From: Liolophura sinensis | Lineage: Eukaryota; Mollusca; Polyplacophora; Chitonida; Chitonidae | Length of the DNA stretch: 64,000 nt | NCBI RefSeq assembly: GCF_032854445.1 | Contig: NC_088295.1 | Span: 38,985,385 to 39,049,384 of the forward strand | Reading direction: 5' to 3' | Part shown: positions 11,568-24,300 of the stretch, one piece after another | Layout of the letters: every line of letters starts with the position of its first letter | Position numbering within the stretch: position 1 is the stretch's first letter | Notes under the pieces: model-generated | What the model was told of the DNA's origin: nothing | The model's input: only the letters and a program-made list of their open reading frames with translations | Database searches by the model: none | Translations under genes and position numbers: made by a program

Positions 11568-14500
11568 ATGATGTGTTCGACGGATGTTTATGAGCGCTTT
11601 AATCCAGACAGAGACTTTGTTTTACATGGGAACTCTCCTCCTTCCTTTTGGTGAGATTCTTGTTGCACATAATTATGTTTACATCATTTGAATGTCAAAA
11701 TATGCTACCGGTGCCCGAACTGTCAAAGTTTCTTGTACTAACTTGCACGCGCTCTTCCCTCCAAATGCATTAACATATCGATATACAAACAGGCCTATGA
11801 TTTATAAAAGTGTAAAAGTAAGTTTTTAAAGATCTGCGTTTTTGTGTTTTTCTCTTTTACTTATTTTTTGCCATTTTTTTTCTCTGTGTTTGACATTTAT
11901 TGTTATAGTGTTCAATCAAATCAGGGTGATAAGTTATGCTAGTATTTTGTATTACCGGTTACCCACTTCATTTTTACTCTGAGGCCACACCAAATGTAAT
12001 TGTTGTTTAAAGGGTATAAAACTAAAAACTTGAAAACTATCTAATTTCCCGTTTTCCTGTTGAGGACATATTTACATGATTGGAAAGCCTAGGAAAACAA
12101 AGATATCAGAAAAATGTGGAGATCGAACAAAATCGAAAGGTGGAGTTTCAGTTTAATCTTTATTCCATTTTTAGTAATTATTTTGTGCCGGCTCGCTCAT
12201 TAAACATAAAAGAAAATTAGTGTACTCTTACTCTTATAAATAAATCATTTATAATCAGCTCAATCAGCCTGTGTGTGCATGAAGATGTGGCTCTCCATTC
12301 CAAATCTATTGATCCAGCTGTGTTCTATCGTCAATTATTTATGTTTGTTGTGCAATGAAGTGTGTATAACAGGGTAGGATAAACTGAACAAAATACATGA
12401 TGATTGATGTAACTGAAGGAGAATGTAGCACTTTGTGTGTACCAAGGCAACCAACCATTAATAAATTATGCCAGTGAATAATCCTGTGCCAGGTGAAGTA
12501 GACAGTATGTGTCATGTGACTACACAGGTAAATTATATTTTCAGGATTGTGTTTCAGGGAATTCAGGATATCAGAAACAAGTTTGCATTTTCAATCAGTG
12601 CAACAGTTTCATGTTAAGGATATTTGGAATTATGTGTAAATATATGTATAGTACCTGATACAATATATAATATTACACACCGGTACATACATTGTATATC
12701 TTTGTCAACCCTTCTTTTTGTAATTGTAGTGATCGACCAGGCAATCTGACAAATTCACAGAATACCACTACAACACTAAATCTGAACCAAACGTCTGGCT
12801 ATCGGCCTAAAAATTACACGGAGGAGCTAGTCAGAAGTCATGATTCAGGCCTTTCCAGTCTAAAGAAGGGTGACACCATCATGTCATTTGGAGGTCGACC
12901 CAAATCTACGTCTGACAGTAGCTGGTATACAAACCCGGTGCATTTATCTGAGGAATATGACCAGTATCCACTGTTCCGCAGTATGGGGGTACCAATGAGA
13001 CATGTAGCACCAGTCAGTCGACCAGTTGGATTTACGGGCATTTCTCTGGCCTCAGAAAAACCCAAGCAATACGCACTCCGGAGCACTGAGGAGATGCAAG
13101 ATTATGTACGATCACATCTGGGTAAAGATGAAGTCCACCATTTCCCTGTCACGATGTCAGCCTCAAAACTGGTGGGTCCAGAGCCTCCTTTGGTTAAGCC
13201 AACAGCTATATTACATCAGCACGGTATTGCCCAGAAGCTGGCACCCAGAAGATCACGATCGCCTACCCGGTCCAGATCTCCCATGCGATCAAAATCAGCT
13301 ACAAGATCTCTAAGGAAAGACCAGAGCTTTGATGCCACTAAAAACCTGGAAAAACTGTACCTTATGACTTCTGAAGCACCAGCTATTGGTAAGTGGTCAT
13401 TTACACATGGACTAAAATTTGAAAACTAAGTTTTAATTAGCCATAAAAGTTTCATTGCCGAGTCACTATTATACATGTATTTATAAATTCCAATGTGAGG
13501 AAAGGAGTGATGAAAGATGATAAGTGCAACTGAGCATTCAGCTATATTCATGTTGGCAGTTTGAGTTTGCATTGATGGCACTATGCATGTATGATGTGGT
13601 CCTTGAATGTTGCTTCTTTTGGATGGTAAATCATTCTCAGTCATGGTTCTTTCTTCTGCCATCTTATTTTTTGCTCTATAATGTAGTTGAAAATTACTTT
13701 GAGCATTATTTTGGTCTCATCACATCAGTGTATTTGCACAGCAGTCGGGTCAAAATGCTATGCAGAAGAAACTGGACACCCTTCCTGGTCACCGAACACC
13801 AGCAATTGACCAATAGTGTTTAGTAGCAAGGCAGGAATTGGGGATCCAGGATTGAACCTGATTTGATTTATTTATTTATTTGATTGGTTTTTATGCTGTA
13901 GTCAAAATTATTTGTACTTGTATGACGATGGCCAGTATTATGGTAAGAGGAATCCAGGCACCGATGGCTCAGTTTGTAGGGCGTCAGCTTCGAGGGTGGT
14001 AGATCCAGGTTCAATTCTGGGTCGGGTCACACCTAAGACTTTCTTGGCATTCAGCATTAAGGGGAAGTGCAACAACTGGTTGACTCAAACCAGTAAAATG
14101 GCTCAGGCGGGGCAGTTTACTTACTTTCAGTAAGTCATCTCAGTGAAGCTGCACCAGATAAAAGAGTGGTGGAAATCCGTCCTGCAACAAGGAGGCACAT
14201 TACATACTCTCTTAAGGACTGCTTCATCGTCATATGACTGAAAAATTGTTAAGTATAACATTAAACCCCAAGCACTCTCACTCACTCACTCAAATGACTT
14301 AAGTGCTGTAATAAATTGAAGTGATTATGGAAATACTGCATTATTGAATGTGGTATAATCTTTCATAATACATGTAACTTTCTAATACACCAATGAGGCA
14401 GAACCTTATTTTTGTCAGTTGTAATGTACTGTTGTATTTAATGTTGTTTTTATTTCTCTGTTTATCATCTGTATGTATGCAAATTTTATTTATCTTTTCT

Positions 14501-15484
14501 GCTGTATGATGCCAGGTTCTGCAGATGTGTATGTGACATCCCCGTACCAGCAGGAGTTGTCTCGCCTGCGGATGGAGCAGCTGCGTTTGGAGGAGGAACA
14601 GTTGCTAGAGATGAAAAGACAATCAGAGCTGGAGAGAATACGAGGTCCTCGACCCAAATGGTAACTTTGCCAATACTTCTAGATGTCCCGTACTTCATCT
14701 GAAGTTTAACATTTTTTAAGTGACACAATTTGCTTCATTCTGATCGATACTTTCATCTTACGGGGACACTTAAATAGACTTTTGTGAACTTTGATTTATT
14801 TCTTATTAGAAAAACTCATGTGTTTGCATCAAAAAAGTATCATTTATGTGATTCGGAACCTGTATTTGTACATACCAAACTTCAGGTGAAATACAGTCCT
14901 CAGTGGTTTTGCTATGTTGGAGCAGAATTCAGGAGGAAAAGTGAGCATGGCTCCATATAGTAATAATATACAATTTCTGGACCAGGTTGACTAACCCTCA
15001 TACTTTGCATTTTATCGGATAGACTTATCACTTGTCAGTACTATCATTTTGATGGAAATCCATGTAGATAAGCAGGATTTCGCATTACATGAACTGTATC
15101 CTCAAATCCAGCCCATAAAGCAAAGGGTCACCGGTATGAATAATCAGGTACAACCTGAAGTGTCGTAAAGTGGGATATATATTGATCAGTTTTGGTAGAT
15201 TTTGTCAGTGCGACATTAGCATATTCCTACTATAAGGTTGAATCAGTCTTTGTGGCAAAAATGCAGAGAAGAATTCTCTGTTGGTTTTATTATCTGAAAT
15301 AATTCATACTTTTTATTTTCTTCTCCTCAGGTATGAGATGAAAACTCCTGAATTTCACTACGAAGCCCACAAAAATACAGAAATGTTGAAGAGTAAGAAC
15401 AGCTGGAATGACTTGCTACGTTACAGATCTGACCTAACTCAGGCATCTAAGGATTTCCAGATGTCACTAGGAGAGGTTATTTAA
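11568..15484 (+). CDS. Uncharacterised 346-aa protein, four exons, divergent to NUDC
   Basis: Exons: 11568-11650, 12730-13388, 14516-14660, 15331-15484. All junctions have GT-AG sites and matching phases (TG|T, G|GT, TG|G). I do not recognise the family. Visible features: Met-Met start with an in-frame stop upstream; N-terminal half low in hydrophobics, with no signal peptide or membrane segment; an RS-rich basic stretch (RRSRSPTRSRSPMRSKSATR, about residues 203-222); a charged helix or coiled coil rich in E/L/R in exon 3; and a C-terminal exon beginning YEMKTPEFHYEAH and ending LGEVI. The protein is likely intracellular and largely disordered apart from the C-terminal third. Exon 1 is the weakest part, chosen because it is the only nearby open exon with the required phase. 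Confidence 0.75.
13865..13956 (-). repeat. Truncated SINE, family A/B tail portion
   Basis: TTTATTTATTTGATTGG-type tail complement followed by GTATGACGATGGCCAGTATTATGG, then abruptly replaced by the tRNA-type SINE at 13957. In intron 2 of the unnamed gene. Confidence 0.6.
13957..14293 (+). repeat. Full-length tRNA-derived SINE (second type), sense orientation
   Basis: Begins GCACCGATGGCTCAGTTTGT, with an A-box-like TGGCTCAGTTTGTAGGGCG and a B-box-like GGTTCAATTCT at about 14008-14018, as expected for a Pol III tRNA-like head. A unique body of about 200 bases follows, then a tail CATATGACTGAAAAATTG...TTAAACCCCAAGCACT ending in CACTCACTCACTCA. The same tail occurs at 39.6-40.5, 57.2, 57.7 and 57.95 kb, so several elements share a 3' end, as expected when SINEs use the machinery of one LINE. 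Confidence 0.75.
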
Positions 15485-18348
15485 TGTCATGGTGATGCAA
15501 ACAATCATTCATCTGTGTACCTTGACAAACTAACATCTGTGGTAAATCAACATCAACAAAAATCTTTAATATGTATGCAAGAAGTATTATTATTCCGCAG
15601 ATCACGAGTATTTAATTGTGTTACCCAACTCGAATGCAGTTATATGTAATAATTTAGCGATCTTGTGAGATGGACAATGTTAGACAGCCCAAGGGTTTTG
15701 CTTTTGGAACAATCAGTGGCCCCCTCCTGCTCTCTGTTTAGTAGAGTCTCTACTGTAGGAGATATTTTAACAATTCAGCATTTACTTCCTCAGTTATTGT
15801 TTTGTCATTTATAGTCAGTATATATTTATACTTGTCATTAACATGGCTGTGCAGTACCGTCATAATTATGTTTGTCATTGGACTGATTTATGTACATGTA
15901 CAAATACATGTACATATACATGTGTACAGTTTCTGGGGCATCTTCAGAAACCTACCCAATTACATTCAAACAATAAAGTGTTCTATGGCTTTACCATCGA
16001 ATGCTTTTATTATCATGCATGCCTAGCTAAACTGTTACAACGTGAAGGCAAGACTGTCCCTAGTAAATTTCAAATAGCAAGTTCATCTTGCATGTAACTT
16101 GTGCCTTTACTAATGATAACTCATATACCGTAGCATGTACATGGATGTATTTTGATATCTTGAATTTCAAAAGTTATCCAAGCTGTTTGCCTGCTCAGAT
16201 TCCTCGTCAGTGTCATGAGCTGTGAGTTTGACCTTATCATTTTGAGGTGGATGCCTAAATGTTTTATGCGTGTTATGCATTACATTTGTGCCTTTTCCAT
16301 GGTTACTGTACATGACCTAAAATTTCACCCCAAAAGTGAACTTTTAGATGCAAATAAATGTTGTCAAACATCACCTTTGGTGCTATAAGTTACATTTATC
16401 GAGTATAAGATATTATCCTAATATCCAAATTAAATTGAAATGCCTTTTTAAGATCAACAGAACTTTCAGAATCAGGTAAAATACAGAAGTTTGTCATGGG
16501 GAAAATTTCAGGTCCTATACCGTACTTTGACCCACCACAATGTGTATATGAAAGCATCGCTACTGAATGCCTTACCTACTTGTACAACAGTATAAGCTTA
16601 AGCTTAATTATCCTTCCACATCTAAACTATCAATGCTTTATTTTTAATGACTTTAAAATTGTCAACCTACAAACCTACAATACCCCTTCAAACCAGGTTT
16701 GTCTTAGTATGTGTACTATTGGTGTGAAACACCGTTGTTAGAATAATGCTGTTGCTGAGAAACTCCTTTATGACACTAGTGTATTACAACTGTGAAACCC
16801 CCTTTGTTTCACTATGTGTACATCTCTGTGAAACAAACATTTATAAAGCATGTGTATCATCACTGTGATAATGACTTCATATTACCCAAAACTGTCAATA
16901 CCAAAATTAAGTAACTTCCCCTGGTGTGCCTTCATTGCCCATTGTTACCCCTAATGCCATAATATCCCCAGTGCCTTTGAAAAACCTTCCAAAATTTTGA
17001 CTTTAGATCTCCATAGCGCATGTTATATTTCGATGTGTTTAAATATCCCTTTTTATCCCTATAATGATTTGAACATAAAGTTTTTTAGTCTGTGAGCGTA
17101 TAATCTCAAACACTGTCATATACATGTATTGGAGCAGTTGCCAATGGATAGGCCAGTAGACAGTCTACATCTTAAACCTGAACCCTTGTATTGTTCACTA
17201 GAGGGCTTCTCTGAAATTACTAACTAAATACTAAAATTAAGGCATGCTGATTAAGCCAATCAAATCACGCTCATTTTTACAGAATGCTGTGTCAGGTCGC
17301 TCCCTCTGATCCATGTGTACAAGTATCTGTGTTTTGCCAAGTAGAGAATAAACAGAATGTAGGAACATTGTCTTGTAAGTGTTTGTGGATCTCTATCCCC
17401 ACTAAACATTTATTTTGTATTTTACGAAATATATTGCAATATATTTTGTCACAATGGTTTTCAGTTCATTACATCAATTTACCTGACCAAAGCATTAACT
17501 GTTAACAATCTTCATATGTAAGTTATTTATACATATCTTAAAAACAAAACAAAAAAAGCAGTGGACAAACAGACATGTTAAGCCAGAACAAAGTTTTGAC
17601 ATATTATTTACAAAGTTATTATGATGCTGAATGCTATCAACTTCCTTACAATACGTAAGTCTATTATTCGTAACAATCCATATAAATAAAATTGCGTAAG
17701 CTGAATGGATGTCTCAACACAAAATCAACCACAAATACATGGCAAGCCAATATATACACATATAAATTCTCTAGGAATATTTTTTTTTGTGTAAGGAGTC
17801 AATTACCCAGAATCAAGTGTGCACTACAATGCGAGAGCAAGGTAACAAACTGAACCTGATAAGCTGCCATAACCCAAAAAATCAACTACATGATGCAAGT
17901 AGAATTCCTTAATATCTGTGTATCGGAACATTTGTAAAAAAGGCGGAAGCTTCCACACATAATTGCTTCATTCTCAAACACCGCCTCTATACAGCATCAT
18001 TCAGATTCAAACAACGTTCTTAATATAAATTAGACGTACACACTGTGTAATGAACATGTATGCCCATGTGCATAGTAAGACATAACAATGGTACTGTCAT
18101 TTGTGTTATTTACAAAATACAAGTATACCTATTTATGTAAAGTACATAATAATTTTAATGCCAAAAAACAACAAAATTTGCAAGGCACATAATACTGAAG
18201 AGAATGAACATCACAGCTCGTATTACAGCAGTCCACCCAATTAAATCCTGCATCAAAATGTAAACAGCGTTAACCACAACACAAAAGCAATGATTGGTTC
18301 CTTCAGAATATCATCTACCCCAATCACAGTCACTGTAAATTTGCCGCA
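15485..18348. other. Convergent 3' regions of the unnamed gene and MDN1
   Basis: Tail-to-tail interval. Plus-strand AATAAA motifs at 15972-15977 and 16353-16358 are candidate polyadenylation signals for the unnamed gene. On the minus strand AATAAA at 17409-17414 could serve MDN1, about 0.9 kb past its stop. A palindrome-rich stretch of ACATGTAC repeats lies at about 15890-15930. No further gene recognised. Confidence 0.45.
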
Positions 18349-21300
18349 TTATCTGTCAGAGGCTGTGACCAACTCAAACCACTGTCGTAAGGCATCACTC
18401 AGAGTGGATGGCAAGGAGTTGATGTCACGCAAGATCAGGTAAAAGGGAAAGGGAAAGTGATCCATGTATGACTGGATTTCTGGCAGCTGGAAATGGAAGA
18501 GAAAATGGAGTCGAAACTTAAATGTTTATTTCACTTGTTTGCTACTTGAAAGAACTGCAGAACGGTCAATGCTGAAACAATTCTAACCAAGGCTGAATTT
18601 ACAAAGTTCAATAGTTTTCTGCAGTTTTCGGATACTAATCAATTTGTGTTTGATTCAGTTTGGTTTTATGTTGCCTGCTAGCCATATACAAACTCATCAG
18701 TTTAACACTCTTCAAATGGTGATTGTACATAACAAAGAAACAACACGTCACTTTTACATCTTTGTCACATGCAATGTCCTAATCACACTATAAACTATTA
18801 AGTGTATGATAGACATGCTGTCACCATTTTCTCATTATGGAAACAACAACAGACTAACAATGGAAATCTGGGGCTGAATGCTTACCTGACCGGAGCCCTT
18901 GAAATGTGGCACTTTGATATCTAATATGGAATCCTGGGGAAATATAAATACAGTTTTCAATCTGCGTAAGATAGATTCATGATTTTTATTTATTTACATG
19001 TATTTGGCTGGTGTTCAATGCTGCGCTCAAGAGTTTTTTTTACTGCCATGACACCAGTCATGCTTGCAGGTAGAGACACAGAAAATGAAATACAGCACTG
19101 TAAACAGGTACTTGACAAACACCTCTTTAAAACCAGTGAAACAGTTCCCGACATGTTGGAGGGAACTTATCTGTGCATAACAAGCTCTGTCTGTGTCAGC
19201 TGGAGTGGTGATGCAGTTGGGATAATACAATCTGTTCACCACAAATCTTTCAGTTTGCTACATCTAAAGCGAGACTGTCTCCTTGTTTTGATTCAATTGA
19301 TGCCTCTCTTGGCACAGTTCTAGCACATATTCAGAACTCTGAACTTGCCCTTAGGCTTATTAACACTTACCCCCCCCCCCCCCCACCTCCCTGTGTTCTC
19401 ACCTTACACTGAGGGTTGTCAATGATGACAAACACCAAGAAGATGTTAGCAGCCCGCGCCTGTCTGACAGCAGTCTTCACCACATCCATGCCCTCCATGA
19501 ACAGTCCTCGGCCATCAGACACAACCAACAGGAGCTGAGCTGTCTCAGACCAACCGGCAGCACCCAGCTGTTTGGTTCGTGCATCCAACATCACACCTGT
19601 CACTTCCTTCAGAAGCTGCAGCATTAAAATAACATTCCATGTCAGAAATATTCAAGTACAAAGCATCATCTTCTCTCCACAATATTATTTTTTATTTATT
19701 TGACTTAATATCAAGCTATTTTAATACTAACAGGATACAAAACAAACCTGAGCAATCTTGGTCTTTTTCTGTTCAAATGTAAACTGCTGAAGAATCCTGG
19801 CTCCTGATTGGCTGGTGAACTGTTCTGTGAATGGGTGTAACACTTTCACGGACTCCCCAAAACTAAAAGTGTCAAATACATGAATCTAAATTTGGACCTT
19901 CATTTCTCATTGAGTTTCTGCATCATCAATGCTTTATTTAAGGTATCCCGATCACAATTTGTAAAACCTCAAGCAATGAGAATACCTGTGACAATCTATT
20001 CCCACAACACTATTTTAACAAGTAAAGGTTGTCTATTTTAATAAGAAAGTTAAGGCTGTCTATTTTAATAAGAAAGTTAAGGCTGTCTATTTTATTTTGA
20101 GAAAATTATGACTAAGGTCTTACAGGACCTTAAAATTCATCAGAAACTAGTTATGCACACTTGACACTTTCTGTATATGCAGTATTAGCATACACATGGA
20201 GACTGAGTATTTTTACCTGCAGATGCCCAGCTGTCCAGCCTCCAATAATGACAGGGCATTGGATATAACGGCTAGAGATTCAAATGCCAGCTGTAAATGA
20301 AAACACCCAATACTTTATTATTGGCATAATTTTCCAGCTAAATGTTATGTATACTATCACATTAATTGTTGACATTACCCTGACATGCATCCATACAGGC
20401 CTGCAAATTACACTTACATATACATGCATATGCATAACAATACATAGATTTTCAATAGATGTGACATCCAGTGAGTCAATGTCGTTTTTCGCTTACGACC
20501 GACCAACTGACAAAGCCATGTATGGAATGGCTTATCGATGCTAAAAACATACCAACATGTGCAAACTTATATAACTGAGACACCCCAAAGTACAGGAATT
20601 GCACGATATTAATAAGCTCATCCCGACTGTTTTTCTACCAATGTTAAATAGCTATTATGGACAATGCCAGCCTCACCTGTTTAGAGTGATTATCCATCAT
20701 ACTGGAGGAGTCGTCCACGGCGACTAGGATCTGATACTCCCTCTTACTCGGTTTCGTCCTCCGTAACCAGATCTTGTCTTTGCGGAACTCGCTAGCGATG
20801 TATGGAATCACCTTCCTCATATTCAGACGTTTTCCTGTGCGGTAGTCTCCCCTTAAAAAAATGTATTTATTTATTTATTGGATTTGTGTTTTATGCTGTA
20901 CTCAAAAATGTTTCACTTATACTATGACGACTATCATTATGGTTGGGGAAACCCATAAGCATCAGCAGTTTGCAGGCTAACCTTCTCAAGTATGACAGGA
21001 GAGGAAGCCAGCATGAGTTGGACTTGAACTCGTAGCAACCACATTGGTGGGAAGCTTCTTCGTGCTGAGCTTGCACACTAACCTAGCATGCCAAGCAGGT
21101 TTTATAAAAAGATATAAGTTAAAATCATTAATATACATACAATTAGTTGTAAAACATTTCAAACAACTTATTATATAAAAAGTTATATTGATTTTACACT
21201 ACGAAAAAATTCTTCAGATTGTAATATACAGATACTATAAACTTTCTGTGAAAAACATACCTACCGTATATCAAAATTAAAATATCAAGATGGGTGAAAC

Positions 21301-24300
21301 ATTCCCATCAATATGACTAAACCATTGATTACATAACTTTACCACACTGATCTTTTATTGCTTACTCAATTCCATTTGATTTTCTAATCTTCTAGTATTT
21401 GGTAGCAGACAAAAGTGTATGAAAGCAGCAAATGGATCATGATATTTTTTTTTTGCAATTATCTTTACAAAGCAGACAAGCCCATGGCTGCCACTCTACA
21501 GAATGCAGTAATGTAATGTAATGTGATGTGATACAATGCTATATCGAGATTTAATAACATGTAAATCTTGCACTGAAGCATTGTTTCACCATACATTAAC
21601 TTTATGCCCACTCTGGCAAAAAGGCCCACCTGTCACAAACTAACATTACGAGGATTACAGATGAGCGACTTACTTGAGCTTAGTGGCCTGAGTGGGTTCT
21701 AATACCAGCCTCAATTGTTCACAGAGCTCCTGAGAGAGGCTGGAGGTGATAGTTTCATATCTGAACCATGCCTCCATTGCTTCATTTGACTGTAACATAC
21801 AGATGACATAAACTTAGCATTCATCACATAACATGTTCATGGAGCCTTCAAGTTCATTGTTCTACTGTTTTGAATAGAACAAATTTAGTATTGTTTTTTA
21901 GTTAATTAGCGTCTTACGCTGTAATCAAGAACATTTCACTTAAATGATGACGGCCAGCATTATGGTGGGAGGCAACCGGGTGAATAAACTCATAACCATC
22001 CGCAGGTTGCTGAGGGACCTTTCCACATACGAGAGAGGAAGCCAGCACGCACTCATGCTGAACTCACTACAGCCACATTTGTGAAGAAAAAAAAATGTTG
22101 AGGGAATAAAACTCTGCACCCTCACAACTGCAAAAGTGATATTGGTTTCTATATTTCAGCTTTAATAAAAATAAATATATAAAGCTGTAGTCAAAAGACT
22201 GGCTATGCTCAAAATCCATTAACATATAATGCAAAGAACACAACATTTAGTATCTAAATAGACAGCTGCTACTTTGGCCAAGCTTTTATCTTGGGCTAGC
22301 ATACAAATGTTTTATAGGTTACATGTTAATGTGTAAAGGAAATACTCACTGTGTGTAAGGTTTGTGTTTGGTGCCATGCCGGAAGACGCTCCTCTAACTC
22401 TGATCTCAATTTCTCAACATCTACATTTTCTTCCTGTTTGTACAGAATAAAGAATACATTTACAATTAAAGTTTATTTATTTATTTGATTGGTGTTTTAT
22501 GCCATAGTCAAGAATATTTCACTGGGAGAAAATCAGGCAGAGATCGGGGGAAACCCACGACCATCCACAGGTTTCTGAAGATCTTCCCAAGACCTTCCCT
22601 CGGCTGTGCATGGGGTGGATTTCAACTCAGAGCGACTAATGACAGGATTAAAGAACAAACTATTTTGAATAAAATCAAAGTGGCTAACATCAAACTGAAC
22701 CAGCCTTATCTATCTCCTATTGAGCCTGCTAGCGGTATCTTGTGGGATAATGAAAATACAATGTACATGAAAAACTGCTTGGCTGGTTTCCTTTTCCACA
22801 TGTACAGATTCTAACAAGGAAAGTAGGAAAATGCTACATGCTTGCTGCAAGTGTGCTCGTGGTGAGCTAGCAGTATGCCACAAAGAACCCTTATCCTTGT
22901 TGGTACTCTGTGTTTGCCACAAAGAACCCTTATCCTCGTTGGTACACTGTGGTATGCCACAAAGAACCCTTATCCTCGTTGGTACACTGTGGTATGCCAC
23001 AAAGAACCCTTATCCTCACTGGTACTCTGTGGTATGCCACAAAGAACCCTTATCCTCACTGGTACACTGTGGTATGCCACAAAGAACGCTTATCCTTGTT
23101 GGTACTCTGTGGTGAAAGGCCATTTCAGTAGCATACATCTTGGTACCAATGTAGAATTCCACAAATGTTACAATACATGTACACATACATGTTGTCCTCT
23201 GCATGACAGATGTCTGAAGGGGATTACACTCAGCCATCAATCCACACACAGAGTTATCCTCTAGCCTTGCTTCACACCTGTGTAGTCATGGAGACAACCA
23301 CTCAGATGAAACCAGTGAAGGCAGCAACAGTCAAAATGTATTTACCTGATTGATGTTTTATGCCACACTCAAGAATTGTCCATGTGATGAGTGGGATATA
23401 GAATAACATCCCTACAGTTTGCCTCTCAACACATCTAACATGTAACTCTACTTAATGCTGTTTAGGAATAATCTGAGACGCAAGTAAGGATAGATTTTCT
23501 GCAAAGTGTGTCCCACATGAGCCTTTCATGGTGGGATCAAGCGATTTATTACAGCTTTCTGTACGCATATGACCAGACACAACAAACTCTGCATCCAGTT
23601 ACATTTAATAACAAGATGAATGAATGAGTGTTCGTGGCTTTATGAATTGTGAAAATACACCAGTTAGCTGGCTACCACTCCCACAAACCACTCTCACTAG
23701 AGGAAGCATAGGAGAATGTAAGATGCCTGATGTAGGTGATGCTTATGGTGCCCTACATCTAGTGGCATGCCAGTGACAACTTAACCTTTATACAGCTTAC
23801 TTGGAACTGCCACAGTAGCCTTTTATTTATTTATTTATTTATTCCGTTGTTATTTAATGTCATATTCAAGAAGTTTTCAGTTATATTCAGTAATATAGCG
23901 GTCATGAGTTTTATGAATGAAGGAAACCAGGCTGCCCTTGGGCAAGTTACTAACAAACTTTCCCACCTGTGACGTACAGATCTGCATATCGGATTGCAGA
24001 AAGACAGGTGCTCTACTACAACCTTATCTCTGACCGTTTTTTGTCAAGAAGGCCTCATCAACAAAAAGAGTGGAGGAATCTACAATTTCACTGTCCAAAG
24101 GTGGGTTTGAACCCACACATTGCATTAGCATTTGAAAGGCACCATTCAGCCATAGAAGCAATAGAAGATAGTGTATGCTACCGATACCGATTCTGTTATG
24201 TGATGACAATGTTATCACAAATGTTACACTTCTGTAGTGACATGTACTTGTATGTATGTTGTCCTCTGCACGACAGATGTCTGAAGGGGACTACACTCAG

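Larger units (their letters stand above)
18349..22433 (-). other. MDN1: MDN1 block 3: VWA/MIDAS domain exons
   Basis: Exons 45-52: 22433-22350, 21789-21674, 20851-20677, 20290-20217, 19862-19748, 19615-19403, 18933-18886, 18486-18349. Exon 47 carries the MIDAS signature DDSSS (DxSxS) after YQILVAV, preceded by KGDYRTGKRLNMRKVIPYIAS, which links the domain to the acidic region. Exon 48 reads LAFESLAVISNALSLLEAGQ; exon 50 holds SETAQLLLVVSDGRG. The protein ends WFELVTASDR. All MIDAS residues I can check are intact, so the substrate-binding domain looks functional. Confidence 0.93.

Noticed and set aside
12468-12527. Alternative first exon for the unnamed gene (MPVNNPVPG..., donor CAG|GTAAAT)
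   Set aside because: It ends in phase 0 and would create an immediate stop at the 12730 acceptor; the exon at 11568-11650 has the required phase.
13957-14040. Possible functional tRNA gene
   Set aside because: A and B boxes are present, but the acceptor stem and anticodon arm do not fold properly and a SINE body and tail follow directly.
22875-23114. Regularly spaced repeats reminiscent of a CRISPR array
   Set aside because: Units are contiguous with no unique spacers, and the context is a eukaryotic intron.
22831-23264. Overlapping frames with NPYPHWY-type repeats
   Set aside because: Open in all three plus frames because of the 40-bp minisatellite; no conserved protein.
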